Shown here: positions 46,701-60,400 of the stretch, one piece after another
Numbering within the stretch: the stretch's first letter is position 1
How the letters are laid out: every line of letters starts with the position of its first letter
Assembly: GCF_021018895.1 (NCBI RefSeq)
Contig: NC_079374.1
Span: 841,212-905,211 of the forward strand
DNA from: Seriola aureovittata
Lineage: Eukaryota > Chordata > Actinopteri > Carangiformes > Carangidae
Direction: 5' to 3'
DNA: 64,000 nucleotides
Program-made: the position numbers and the translations under genes
Notes under the pieces: model-generated
Told to the model about the DNA's origin: nothing
Database searches by the model: none
Seen by the model: the letters and a program-made list of their open reading frames with translations, nothing else

Positions 46701-49700
46701 TCCCAGCCTTAATTTGGACGACTGTGGTCTGAAGCCGCCACTCGCTCAGTTTAATCACAGTCTAAATATAACTGAAGTCAGCTGGACACATTTAGATTTT
46801 ATTGGAGTCCATAAAGTCTCTCAGCTCGCTGCAGGAGTCAGTCTCTGCTCTGAATCATAAACTGGACCTAACAGTTCTTTGCTGCTGTCACAGCAGAAGT
46901 TAGAAGACGCAGAGCTGAGGTTCTGGATTGTATCAGCTGCAGTTCCTCTAATGTCCACTAGGTGCTGCTATAAGGAAACTGTATTCTCACGGAAGTTAGT
47001 ATATTTTTCATCTCTCAGGTGAAGCACGTTGACTTTTCACAATGATGATAAGAACTGTGTGTTTGACAAATGTCATAAAAATGTACTGTAATACAGTATA
47101 AAGATGTTTTAGGTCACAGATAATACTGTGAATCGGAGTATGCAGGCAAGTCTGAAATATGTGTATATGCATGAACTGATTATTGAACCACAGGTCAGAG
47201 ACTCTGTATGTAATGATGACAGACACGAAAAACAACCACAAAGAAATACAAACTCACTGAAAACAATCAGGCTCTTTCTCTGGCTTCAATAATGTGACTG
47301 ACTTCTTCTAGCACCATTAGCAGTAAGCTTACAGTGCAGTCGTTTGTCCACTGGCCTTGTGAGTAGTCTCTATGTCACCAGGTCTCTAACACTGGGTGAA
47401 CGTTGCTGTCCCACATTCTGATGTTCGGGGTGTATTTGTGTTTCCTGACGTCACAGTCGTACGGTGGATATTTGCTCGTCCCACCTCAGCGGCACTCAGG
47501 TTTTGTATTTGCTGAATGAGGTGTGGTGAATGATAAACATGTTGGCGCCCTCTTCAGGTAAATCTGTGGAAATACAAAATGTTAAACTTACTGGTTTCAC
47601 TGGTGTTACTGGTTCAGTCTGCTGTGTCATTAAACAGCAGAGCAGCAGCTGCTGCAGGAATGGCAGTGGGAGAGAGAGGGAGGGTAAGAGAGGCTAAATA
47701 CAGGATGAGTCAGCCAGCGGGTATTTCCCATCATGCACCTGGTGCTGTGTGTCACCAGCACATTGAAACCTGCAGGAGCAGCTCGGGTGGACGTCAGAGA
47801 CTTTCTGCTACAAGCAAACAGGAAACACAAATACAATTTATAAAAGCTTCATATATAAACACTGATGTTACTCTATGAGTCAGTCATCAAGAGAGTGAGT
47901 CAGAGTGGATCATCATCTTATCATTGTGGCCCGTTACTGATAACATTCAGGACAAAGTGTCCAAGGAAAGTTGAATTGCGGGCGACTGGACTCTGTTGTA
48001 GATACTTGAAGATGTTTCACCTCTTCATCCAAGAGACTCCAAAAACAACTGTCATTTAAACTTGGCTTCAGGCGACTCCAACGACTGTCGTTGCAACAAC
48101 CAGGAGCACTAACGAACCAAGTGTCATCAGTGGCCTTGATAACGACCTTTAAATACCTGGGTCTCCTCACCGGTCAGTCAGAACTGAAGAAGCCTTTTGG
48201 ATGAGAGGTGAAACATCTTGAAGCATCTACAACCAAATCCAGTTGCCCTCGATTCAGCTTTTCTTGGATGACCAAATCCTGGATGACTGAGACTCTTCAG
48301 ACATTAAGGACAAAGTATTTCACATTCAGGGTGCACTTATTGGAACATATTATATTATAACCTATTGGAAAAAAGATTCTCTATACCTCATCTCATTTAT
48401 TGTTGCATTACAACCCTCTGCATTTTTTTCTTAAACATTTCATGAGGTGAAACCTTTTATACACTAAAAAATGCAGCAATGCGACAAAACATAGCAAGAA
48501 AAAAGACAGCTTGGTGATGTAAACGTGAATCTAAGTCATGTGCACTCACATGATTTACACCATCTCCAGGGTCGCCACCATCAGTGTCAGTTTGGGGAAT
48601 GGTTGATGGAAGCCAGATCAGATCCTGGGTGTACCTCAGGGAATAGTCACTCCCTCTTCAGGGGCATACAGTGCATTCAGCTGCAATCGTGATACAAGCT
48701 GCAACAAAGGTCCCCGACCGTTATCCTCATAAGTAAATGTTCCTAATGATGGCTTAGAATAAGGTTTTGTTTCCTTTGGCCTTGTTTTGGAGTCACCACC
48801 TTTAGAGTTGAGATGGCAACATAAAACAGGAAACATTTGTAACTTGTCCACATCATCATCACAATGGTACTGAAGCTGTGAACCACAGCTTTTGATGTCA
48901 ATATGTCAGCCCGAGTTCATCATTAACACATCAACAAAGGCCAAGACCAACCTCATCCCAAAAGCTTTGAAAAGATCTGTCAAAGGTTTGTCAAACTTTT
49001 TCATCAAGTCTGAAATTCTGCATTAATGTAGATTTTGTATGTACCTCCATGAAGTCTACTTTCTTTATATTTTCTGCTTTCATTTCAAAATAGAATTGCA
49101 GAAGGTTCAGCTTCTTTTACTGTTTTTGTTCTTAAGGACGTAGCCATCCTATCATTCTCAGGAAATGTCTTGGCATCTGTAGACTTCATCAGGCAGAATA
49201 TTACCCTTAATTTAACTTTACTTATGTTGCGAGTCTTGATTGCACATAAATTGCCAATATGAATCCAGGACTGGTCGTATCAACAGCGAGTGATGGCACT
49301 GTGATGTCTGTGAGCAGTTGTGACCGACTACATCTTTTTCTTGAACTTTTCTCAAGGTGCTATAGGAACCCTTCATGACAAGATCACTCGTCAAAAATTT
49401 CCATTTGGATGGAGAGGGAATAGGGCTTAACTGTCACTGCTCTGTAATGGTACACCACCACTAAGTACACCATGAACACTCAGATGGATGAGGGGTGAGC
49501 TTGAGGGTAAAGGGAAGAAGTGAGACCCAACATGACTATGACCCTTTGGACTTGTTTGTTTCCACACTGCTGAGTCACCTGAAGGGGATCTACATAAATT
49601 TGTTGCTGGAACGTGATGATTAAAACATGACTTGTTGTTGAGAACTGGTTCTATTTTTGGTGATTGGTGAATTGGTGATTGTCAACACAGACATTCAGAG

Positions 49701-52700
49701 TATTTTTGGTTCTTGCTAATGCTCCCCAGAGTTACAGTACTTCATCCTAGAGTCCACCAGCTGAACTCTGAAGGGTATTTGAATTAAGTTTGTATACAAA
49801 GTGTGGGTGCGTACTTCATGGTTTAGTTATCTGAGGTACTACAGGGTAGATCATGGTATACTGGGGCACCATAAGGTTCATACCAATTATCTCTTTGGGA
49901 TATTACAAAGGTCCCATGGGGTGCTTTGTGGTCTTTTTTAGGGTAGGCTACTTCATGGTTTTTAGGAGGGTTTTTAGTTTGTGGTACTTTTTAGTAATCT
50001 TTTTTGTGCATCTTCATGGTCTACAGTACATGTTGGTCATCGTTTTGTGGTTCTTTCTGCAACCTCCTGGTAGTTGCATGCAGTTCCAAACTCTTGCTGA
50101 ACCCAGGTCTTTCCTGATGATTCAGTGATTTGAACCAAAAATCTTTCTGTGCTACTTCATGTTACTGTAGAATAGTTTGTAATACTTTGCAGTACTTCCT
50201 GGGACTCTATAGTATCTATTTGGGGGTCTTAATGTCCCTGAGAGGTAGTTGATAGTACTTAATGGTCTTCTGGGTTACTTTATAGTACTCAGGTATAGTC
50301 CATGATACTTACTGGTACTTCCTAGTAATATATTTAGTGTACTGTCCTCAGGCATACTTTATGGTACTTAATGGCTTTTTGGTATGTCCTGCTACTTCAT
50401 GGTTAGCACAATGTACTTCCTGGTATATTGAAGTAGTTATGGGTAATCACTGGTGCTCCAAACACTTGCTTAACCTGGTTGTATGTGATTTTTCATGGAT
50501 TTCAACCAACAATGTTCTGGAGTACTTCATGCTACTTCTGGAATAGTTCATGTTACTTTGCAGTACGTCCTTGTACTCTACAGTATCTCTCTGGGATACT
50601 TAATGGTCCTTGTGGGTAGTTTATTGCACTTGCACTTTATGGTCTTCTGGGATATGTCATGTGTACTTTATGGTACTCCTGGAATAGTCCATGATGCTTT
50701 GTGGTAGTTCTTGTTACTGTATGGTAATTTCTTTGGGCCTTGGAAGTAGTTGAATGTACTTCATGGTCTTCAGGGATATTTCATAGCAGTCTGGGGTATT
50801 TTACAATACTTCAATTTAATCTTTTGGAGTACCTGATGATCTTCCGGGGTCTTTAATGGCCATGGTACTTTGAGGCAGTTCATAGCACTTTGTGGTAATC
50901 ATTTTGGTGTAATTAATGATCTTCTGTTGCATGTCGTGATAGTTTAGGGTAGTTTGTGTTACTGTATGATGGTACCTCATGGTTCTCTGTGTTAGTTGAG
51001 TCACTTCATGGTAAACTCAAGATATTACCTCCTGATACATCCTGGTAGATGTGGGTAATCCACTAGAGTAACCCCTTGTTACTCTGGTAACCCTTTCTGT
51101 TGCTCAACCCGGGTTTCCCCAGACGACTGAGGACTCTGAAGCAACAACCTAACACTCCCTCGCCACCTCAGTGTTAGAAAAACAGTTCAACCTCCTCAGT
51201 CTCTGATGTCAACTTCTTCATGGACTACACTGTCTCTGTCTGCTGTGCTCTCTCTCTCTCAGCTGTCTTTAGCTGACAGATCAGTCATCTGACACCGCGG
51301 CTCCTCCTGTCAGAAGCAGAAATGTCCCGCTGGATTTAGATCCTCCTGCTCTAAAAATAATCTTACCAAAGCTCCATCTACATGGAATTACAACCACACC
51401 AAGCTACAACCCAGCTAGCTCAGCTCTGAACAAAGATCAGATATAAAGGATATACTATACAATAAGATGTTCTGTAAATAAATATTTTTAGCCATACCAA
51501 ATTTATTTATTTATGGTTGCCAGAGGATGAATCTTACTTACATAAGCTATCTCCTGATTTTACCTTTAGCGCCACCACCAGGTTGAAATTTTTGTTTTTC
51601 TTATAGGGATGGGACCATCATTATAGTTGGGCAGATATTTGGTCATAAACCAAAGTACTATACAAGTAAAACTGATGATGGTGGAAGATAAAAAGTTATT
51701 ACAGTTCATCCTGAGGGGATCATGAATGTTAAATGACATGGTAATCCATCCAATAGTTTTTGAGATATTCCATGCAGAACCAAAAATGTCATTCATGGTG
51801 TCACTAGCAGAGAATTCAGGGAAACACTGTAACGTCTTAAAGGATTCAACTTCTGTGGACCACGACTGTCAGTACAAAATTTCATCCAGCAAATGGTTGT
51901 GGAGATATTTTGGTCTGGACCAACCACTTGATTAAAAATAAAAAATCTATGATGGTTGCAGCTTCAAAAATGCAAAGATTGCCTTTGTTTCATATAATGA
52001 TGGAATATTACATTGGTGTTTGCTCTTATCAGACCAAGTATGAAATCCTCACATGGAACTTTTGGCTTAAGGAAACTAATTGTCTTTACCAATATTTATG
52101 TTGATATTATTTTGTTGAAAAACAAAATCCATCACCTAAACAATAGGGAAGTATTTCCAATTTGTGTGATGTTTAAGGACTGACCATCCTCTTTATGTAA
52201 AACCAGCTGATGGACTCAGGTGATTGATTGTTTGATGTGTAATTTTTCAGCTTCGTGACTCCTTTAAGGAGCTGAAGAAGCGGTTCAACAACCTGAAGTT
52301 TAACTACCTGAAGAGAAACGACAGGACCAGGAACACGAAGGCCGTCAGGAACCAGCTGCAGCAGATGAAGCTGTACGAGGAGAAGCTGCAGGTATGTCCA
52401 CCTCTTTAACTGTCCTCCTTTCATTACAAACCTGGTCTGAGCCCGAGATGTAGACACAGTGCAACCACCCCAGTTTGGGGGTTCCCCTGTGGTTTAGTTG
52501 TTGGGATGTAGGCCACATACCAGCAGCATCCCTGGTTTGACTCCAGATGGAGACGAGCACATCATACTTCTCTCTCCCCCTGTTTCCTTTATAACTCACC
52601 GCACTGTGAGACTGTACATTCTCACTGGAGATGCAAACCACCACGAAACAACAGTCACGATCAATTGTTCTGTTTTTCTTGCCATGGATCAAACAATGGA

Positions 52701-54413
52701 ACAAATCCAAATCTGGCCTTTAAACCATAAATATTGCACATAGGAATACCATACATGTGTCCACAGTAGAAGAAACAGGTATCGCAATGTGACGATGTAT
52801 CAGAAAAATCTGTTTCCATCAGGTTAGTCACATGTGCCTCTTTATGATATAACAAACGTCTTTGTTATTTGTGCTCTTCCTGTTTCTTCTCTGGTTCGTT
52901 GATGTATAAATTACAACACTGATGAAAACACCTGACGACTGTGATTTTAATCTGCATGTCATCACATTAAAAAGAGGTGTGTCTGTCACGGTCTGATCCT
53001 GTAGGTACTCAGGAAACGCCTGCAGGGAGTGACGGCCCGGCTGGGGTCAGAGGTCAAGGACGGGGGCGTGATCCGGGAGGTGGAGGACGCCATCAACGAG
53101 CTGCAGAGACAGATGGGAGAGTTTGAGCGAAGCCTCTGCGAACACCAAAAAACACTGGACATGACCAGCAGACTGCAGCAAGCCATGGAGGAGGTGATTC
53201 ATACCAAAAATAAAAATGATCTATTGACAGCAAGTTTAAAATCAGTTGAAATCATTTATGTTTTATGTTTACGTGTTGGCTTGTGTTAATAGTATCAGTT
53301 CTGGTGTGAGGAGGCGAGTGCGACCATCGCTCGCGTGGGGAAGTTTTCCTCGGAGTGTCGCAGCACTGAAGCCGTCTCCGTCCTCCACCGCCAGTTTGAG
53401 AAGTTTGTGTGGCCAACGGTTCCTCAGCAGGAGGAGAGGATCAGTCAGATCACTGAGCTGGCTGTCAGACTGCACGGTGAGGATGCTTTTATTCTGAAAG
53501 GGCAGCTGTGTCTGACAGATCCCCTTAGTTCTGTCACATCAATTTATTATCATATCACATGTCACAGTATTTAACACAATACTGATAATATAAAAGTGGA
53601 TAGTGTAATAACTGTGAACTCTAGGTCAGTTTAACAGTTGTACTTTTGCTCATCACTTATGATTTTAAATTTATTACATTTATCTCATCATTCAAACTTT
53701 TTATTGAATGCCTTTAGCTCAGTGGTCACCAAACCACCCGGCCATATACCAGGCAGCATGGAAAGGAGGAATTACTCATTTATTTAAATTTTTTTAATTG
53801 GTAAAATACAACAATTTCCTGATGATAGGCTGTTATTATCATTTGTGCAGTAATTACAACCCTATTGAACCACAATCTCCTGATTTCAGAGGGAAATATT
53901 GTCCTTTTCAAGTCACTACTTTTTTCTGACTGGTTAATTTCTAATTCATATTTTCTTATAAAACTTACGATAAATTTAAAGAACAAAGTGCATAAAGATA
54001 AAACCAGTTCTGAAGCTTTTGGTCTTTTCACTTGTTACAAAAAAAATCAGTGTGTAGTTGTATTTTTCAATCAAATCAGAATTTCTATGTTTCAAATTAG
54101 CTGCTCCACTCTAATGTTTCCACGTACAGAAACCATGAACAACAACCACTGATCCAGAAGGATCCTCTGATCAAAGGCAGTTCGTTAAAATGAATTTATT
54201 TGGCATAATTGTTATAATGCTGCTGTGATGGGATCAGTACAGACATTTACAAACACATGATTTAGACGATCACCATATATCAGTCAAGACAAATGTGGAT
54301 GTTAACAAATCATAATTTCCTCCACAATATTAAGAAATACTCATTCATTGATGACATTGTGCCAAAGTGTGTTTAAAGAAGCATAAACATGAAAGTAATA
54401 AAAATAGTAAAAA

Positions 54414-54481
<68 letters not shown>

Positions 54482-57400
54482 CAGGATCGGAGGAGGGGCG
54501 GCGGTACATAGAGAAGACGGTCAGTAAACACTCAGAGATGGTGGAGTCCATCAGAGAGCTGAGTGACGGACTGATGGAGCTGGAGGCCAAACTGAAGGTA
54601 ACACTTCCACACACTTCATTTTCAAGTTTTATGGTCTTTCAGCATTTTGTCTCCGATCAACAGTTAAAGGCCCTTGAGACTCTGGAATCGGCCACTAAAG
54701 GATATTAACATCGTTTTTGTTAAGACATCTTACCTGGTGCAGATCCAGATAATAATCTTTAAATGCACATTAATGTGTTTTCAGCTGGAGAGTCTCAAAC
54801 AGCAGCCGAACGACAGAGAGAAAGAGATGAAGGAAGAGGGAGAGATGGAGCGGAGGAGAGAGAGTCAGACCGAAGAGAAGGATGAAGAGAAAGAAAACAA
54901 GTTGAAGGAAAACAGAAAGAGGAAAAAGAAGGAGCAGACAGATAACCGCAGCACACAGGAGGCCGCTGACATGGTGAAGATAATCACAGGAAGTCTTATT
55001 GAAGGCAAACTTCTGAAATAAAAACTAGAAGAACTGCACTAAATAAAAATCGTTTCATATTCTCATCATAAAATTCTTTTTTATTGTAAGGCTGCAATAA
55101 AATTATTCTAAAATATTATTAAGATATTGAAGCTCTGACTGTGTCCTGTGCTTCCAGTATGAGCTGAAAGAGACAGGCCACACCCCCGAACTGACCGATG
55201 GGAAGGAGGTTCCCATGAAGAGGCAGACTGCAGCCAATAGAAAGCCTCCGTTACAGAAGAACCGCAGTCAGGAGGCTGACAGACAGACGGTCATCTCAGA
55301 GAGCAGGTATACTGACTGAAGGTGCTCATATTCCTGCTCCCCAAAGCATGAACCACAGATGAAGTACCCACCATGCAAAATGGGCAACTGCCCTGCACCT
55401 GGGGCTTTTGGGGGTTCAGGTTTTCTACAACATGAACTTAAATTTGTAAGATTCATCCTCTGTTGAACATGAATGTCACCATTCATGATAGTCCATCCAA
55501 TAGTCATAGACATTTCACTCAAAACCATAAATGTGAACCTCATGGTGGCGCTAGAACAAAAGTCAGGGGATCACCAATGACACTGTAATTCATCCTCTGG
55601 GGACCATGACGATGTGTCCGAAATCATATACGAGTTCATGGTGAGATCATTTGGAGGATAAGTCAAAACTTTGACTTGGTTGGTGATGCTAGATTAAATG
55701 TCAGGTGATCAGAGTTATTAGGATTTATCCTCTGGGAACCATGATTTCAATGCAAAATCTCCTTTCGCCACAGACAGCAGAGGTCCTCCTCCTCCTACTG
55801 CTCCACCCACACCTTCAGCCTCTCATGCTCCCCAGTGGAGCCCAACCGACGGGTCCACACCATCCATAGCCAATTACAGTCTGTCGACACTGAGCCCCTC
55901 ACCACGCCCCCTCCTTCTGTGATTGGCCCATCATTCTCTGATGTCCAGAGAGATTTTCAGAGTAAGGAGATGCAAGAAACGGGGCAGCAGGTAGAGTTCC
56001 CTCACAACATGACACCGCTAAAGGTTACTTAGCAGTAAGTTAAATTCATGTGGCGTTCCCCCAGGGTCAATTTTAGATCCTCTTTTATTTTTCCATTTAC
56101 ATGGTGCTACTGGGCTGCATATTTAAAAAAAACAAAAAAAAAAACAGCTTTAATTTTATCTCAACACCGATGATACACAACTGTACGTTGTCCTTAAACC
56201 TGGTGATGAAAATATAGCCCAACTCCTCAGCTCAGAATTTCTGCAACTAAATGAATCAAAATCTGAAGTTATTATTCTTTTTTTTTTATCTCTTGTCTTT
56301 GACAGCTCCTCTCTCACCCCGCTGTGGTTGACATCCTTTATAAATAAGTTTAGGCGCAATCTAAGGGTTATTATAGCTTCCTTTAGTGGGACACAATAAA
56401 CACAATATCCATATCTACGCTGATGATACACAACTGTATGTTCTCCTTAAACCTGATGACTATGAATGTCGCCCAACTCATCAACTAAACTTAAAGAGCT
56501 GCAGCTAAATTAATCAAAACCTCAAGTCCTTCTATTTGGCCTTTATGATCCCGGTGTGGTTGTTTATCATTCACTATAAAAGAGGTCACGCTCAGACTTG
56601 CATGTTTGCACAATTTGGGTTCTAGAATAGATTGTAAGATTTTGAAGACATTTAAGAGATTGCATGGTCAGGCTCAGAGGTAGACTACTAAAATATTAAT
56701 CCTTTGTGAGTGCAGTCTGTCCATGTCCCTCAGCTTTGGACTTCCTTGTCTGAGCATCTGAGATAAAACCTGTAGTATCCTTTAAATCACTTCTTAAAAG
56801 ATTAACTTTAAGTTTGAAACAGGAATCTCCGTAAAACTATTAGAAATAGTATATAATATATAATATATATACATATATAATAATAAATTTGAGTTGGTGT
56901 AAAGTAAGGTATATATGGACAACGACCTTGTTCCTGTGAGCAGTACATACTGTATAAGCAGCAGCTATTCATCAGTCTAATACTCAGTCCTTTTCACCCA
57001 GGATGCAGGAGGCCTGTCGGAGGCGGAGCTCCAACAACAAGACGTGATGACAGAGGACTCGTTGTCCAATGATGAATATGAGTGTGTGTCACCTGATGAC
57101 ATTTCCCTCCCGCCGCTGGCAGAGACACCAGAGTCCAGCATGCTCCAATCGGACATGGAGGAGGGCTTTTGTTTCAGTTCCCACAGCCTTCATGTCAGCC
57201 AGTACAGCCGACAGTCACACGTCCAGTCAGAGCACAGTGGGACTGGTACTGCTACTGGTGCAGTCCAACAACAGAGGGAGTCCAGTCAGACAGAGGGTGA
57301 TCCATCTCCTCCCACCGGTCGTCACAGCAGCACCAGGTCTGGTTTAGGACAAATCAAAATCACACCAGGACACAGCAACATTCCTTTGTTGTTATACTTG

Positions 57401-60400
57401 TAGGCACCAGCATAAGCTAGCTACTCACTAGCAAGCTACACTAAGTGGCCAAAAGTCTGTGGACACCTGAATATTCTCTCTCCCCCAGTCCTCCAGTCGT
57501 GTTGAAGTGTCCTTGGGCAAGATACTGAACCCCAAGAGAGCAGGTGTCAGTGCTCAGTGCAATGGACTGTTCAATGTCTTCCACACCAGACTGGAAAAAA
57601 ATTTAATTTATGGACTTGTTCTGACCAAACCAGGAAAAACAGACCCAGACCTAAAGTAGTGTCTAGATAACCCGTCCACTAAATCCCCTGATTGAACTCA
57701 GTTCCACCTTCTGCTGAATCCTGTATTGTGACAAACTGCAAACCATGCTGCAAGAAGAACTTGATAAATTCATGCCAGGAGGATTAACTTAACAGTATGA
57801 TCATCCTTAATCAAAGCAAATGCTGCTGTTGGCAGAGCAAATTCAAAATTTATTTTTGACAGCTCTACAAATAAGTCTCTTAACTATGAAAGTTTGATTC
57901 ATATTAATTTAATTTGGCGTAGTATATTATATAGGATCAAAAGTTGCGTCATCATTTTGGCAGACTGGGTTCCATCAAAAACGGTTTGGTACTTAGTGTA
58001 GGACTCTGAAGGTTGTGGATGTTCATGCTCTACACTTCGTCTTAACACAAGCAGCCATGTTTTACCCAAATAAAAAAGTATGTTTTAAGGTGTGACTGAA
58101 GTCAGGAAACATCTGGTCAAAGACTATGTAAAGACGGCCTGACAAAGCATATGATAGCTTTAGGTACTTGACAGTTTGATACTTTCAGTAAGTGCTCAAA
58201 ATGTACTGAGGTTGATATGCAGCCTTACTAAAGGATAATCTAATAGTGATAAGACAGGAAACAGCAGAAGTAGTAGTTTCTTGGTATGAGGTGTAGTCCA
58301 CTAATTCTCCAGGAGAGCATTCAGATTTAAGATTTTGTTCCTTTGTTTGTGTCACAGGTTCAGATCAGAGTCCACTTTGTTTGTCCAGAGTCCGTTGGCA
58401 GCTCCAGCGCCGAGCCGCCTCACCAGCACTCTGTGCACTATCCTGAGGACTGAAGAAACCAGCACAGCTAACTTCTCCCAGACTGTTGACATCCCTAAAC
58501 CAAGTTTTGTCTCTGGATCTAACCCAGTCCGCAACAGCAACACTACAGACAGTTGTTACATGGAAAATGAAGTCCCTGACAGGAAGACCCCCTCAAAAAC
58601 CGAGCCCTTAAATGATCACAACACTCAGTACAACCAGCCTCAGAGGAGAACAGGTACCCAGGGTAAGAGCTCTCCAAATCTCACATCCAAAAGTGAGACC
58701 TTGCCAAAGACTGATCCCATTACCCAGCCACCCTTTAATGGTCCAGACCCTGATCTCCCCAGGGACAAGACCCCTCAAGAAAAAACGAGGATCTTCAAAT
58801 GCGGGACTACTCTTCCTCAAACCAGAAATATCATTGGTCAAGACAAGAATTTTACACAGTCCTTCCCTCACTCAGAAACTGGCCTCAATCCAGACACAAA
58901 TTCTTCCCAAATCAGAGAGGAAACATCCCTAGTGTCCAAACCTCAAAGGGACAGTTTGACCAACACCAGTACAGTTACCCAGCAGCCCATTTACATCCAG
59001 TCCTCCACTTCAGACACTTGTTGCGCTTTGCCACAGTCCTGCAGCAGCCTCAGTTCACCCTACGAAAGCCCCTTATCCCAGAGTAAGACCATGCCATCGA
59101 TCAATCCGGTCCCCCAGGCCAGAGGGTTTACTCAGAGCCATGGTTTCACAGATTCTGCTCTCCACAAAGATAGCAACCTTCCACAAGACATTTACCCAGA
59201 TTCGAGGAGTGGCCTTGATCTGGATGTACCATCCCCGCAAACCAGCAAGGAATCATCTTCATTGAACATGCCCCAAAACAGCAACCTTACCACAACCACT
59301 TCTGTCAGCCAGCAGTCTGTTTACTGCCAGTCCTCCCCTTCAGACAGTCGTTGCAATGTGTCACAGGCTAGAAACACTTTCAGGTCAAAACAAGAAAGCC
59401 CCTTCACTCAGGCTAGTGGTGATGTACCCAATCTTCCGGAACCAAACAGCGTTGACAACATCAGTATGTCCAGCAGTTCCATCACCAGCAGTAATAGATT
59501 CAGCAGCAAGCAGAGCCATCAGACAGTCTACTCCCTCCATGAGTCCTTGACCTCCACCTGTACCAAGCAGTGTGTGCATGACCCTGGCATGACCCCCAGC
59601 AGCTCCGCCAAGCCCGCTGCTCCTCCTCCGTCTGAAGCACAGACCCAAGCTTTGGCTCAGCAGGCTAACCCGCATGTCACACCCCCTTCCTCTCTACCTC
59701 ATCTACTAACTTCAGACCAAGACCCAGACATTTGTCAGCCCATGGCCATCCGTGAGGAGATCAGACTTACCCCTCAGATCCAAGGGCCTCCCCTTCCTGT
59801 TCCTCCTCTTCCCCAGGCCCAGGCAGAGTCTCTTCCCCAGGGAAAAGCCTCTAAACTTGGTCCTCCCTGCTTCACCAGGCCCCTGTCTAGAGCTACCGTC
59901 ATGGGGGGCTCTCCAGTGATGCTAGAGGTGGAGTTGACGGGACACCCAGAGCACACACTCACCTGGTGGGTAGCATACAACCAGCTCCACAATAACACAA
60001 GCTAATTCAATAACAGTCTTTGCTAGAGTCGTAGACCAGTTTTGCTTTTTTAATTTTGTGGTGTTGGTGATGTAAACCTACACTACTTTTGGGTTTGTAC
60101 CCACCTTGAGGGTAGCTTTATGAGTGATGAAACTGCTCAGCAAAGATAATGTTAATGAAGGGTTGTCCCATATTCATCCACGTGGTAAAACTTACAGGAT
60201 AATCTGACTACTCTGACTCTTCAGGTCGTGCTTTGCCCTCGACACCGCCGTTTTACATTTGACGAAACAATGACTTGCGGAAAGCAAGGTATATCAGGGT
60301 GACCAGCATAAGCCTCCTACAGCTTTCCAAATAAACATGAGGTGATTGCACAAGGTGACTGGGTCCACCTGCCAGTTGCCCTGGATTTATGTTGCTACAT

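Noticed and set aside
60220..60300. Possible missing Ig-module exon of ccdc141
   Set aside because: No phase-compatible exon or Ig strand pattern was found. Exon 25 already completes the module in phase.
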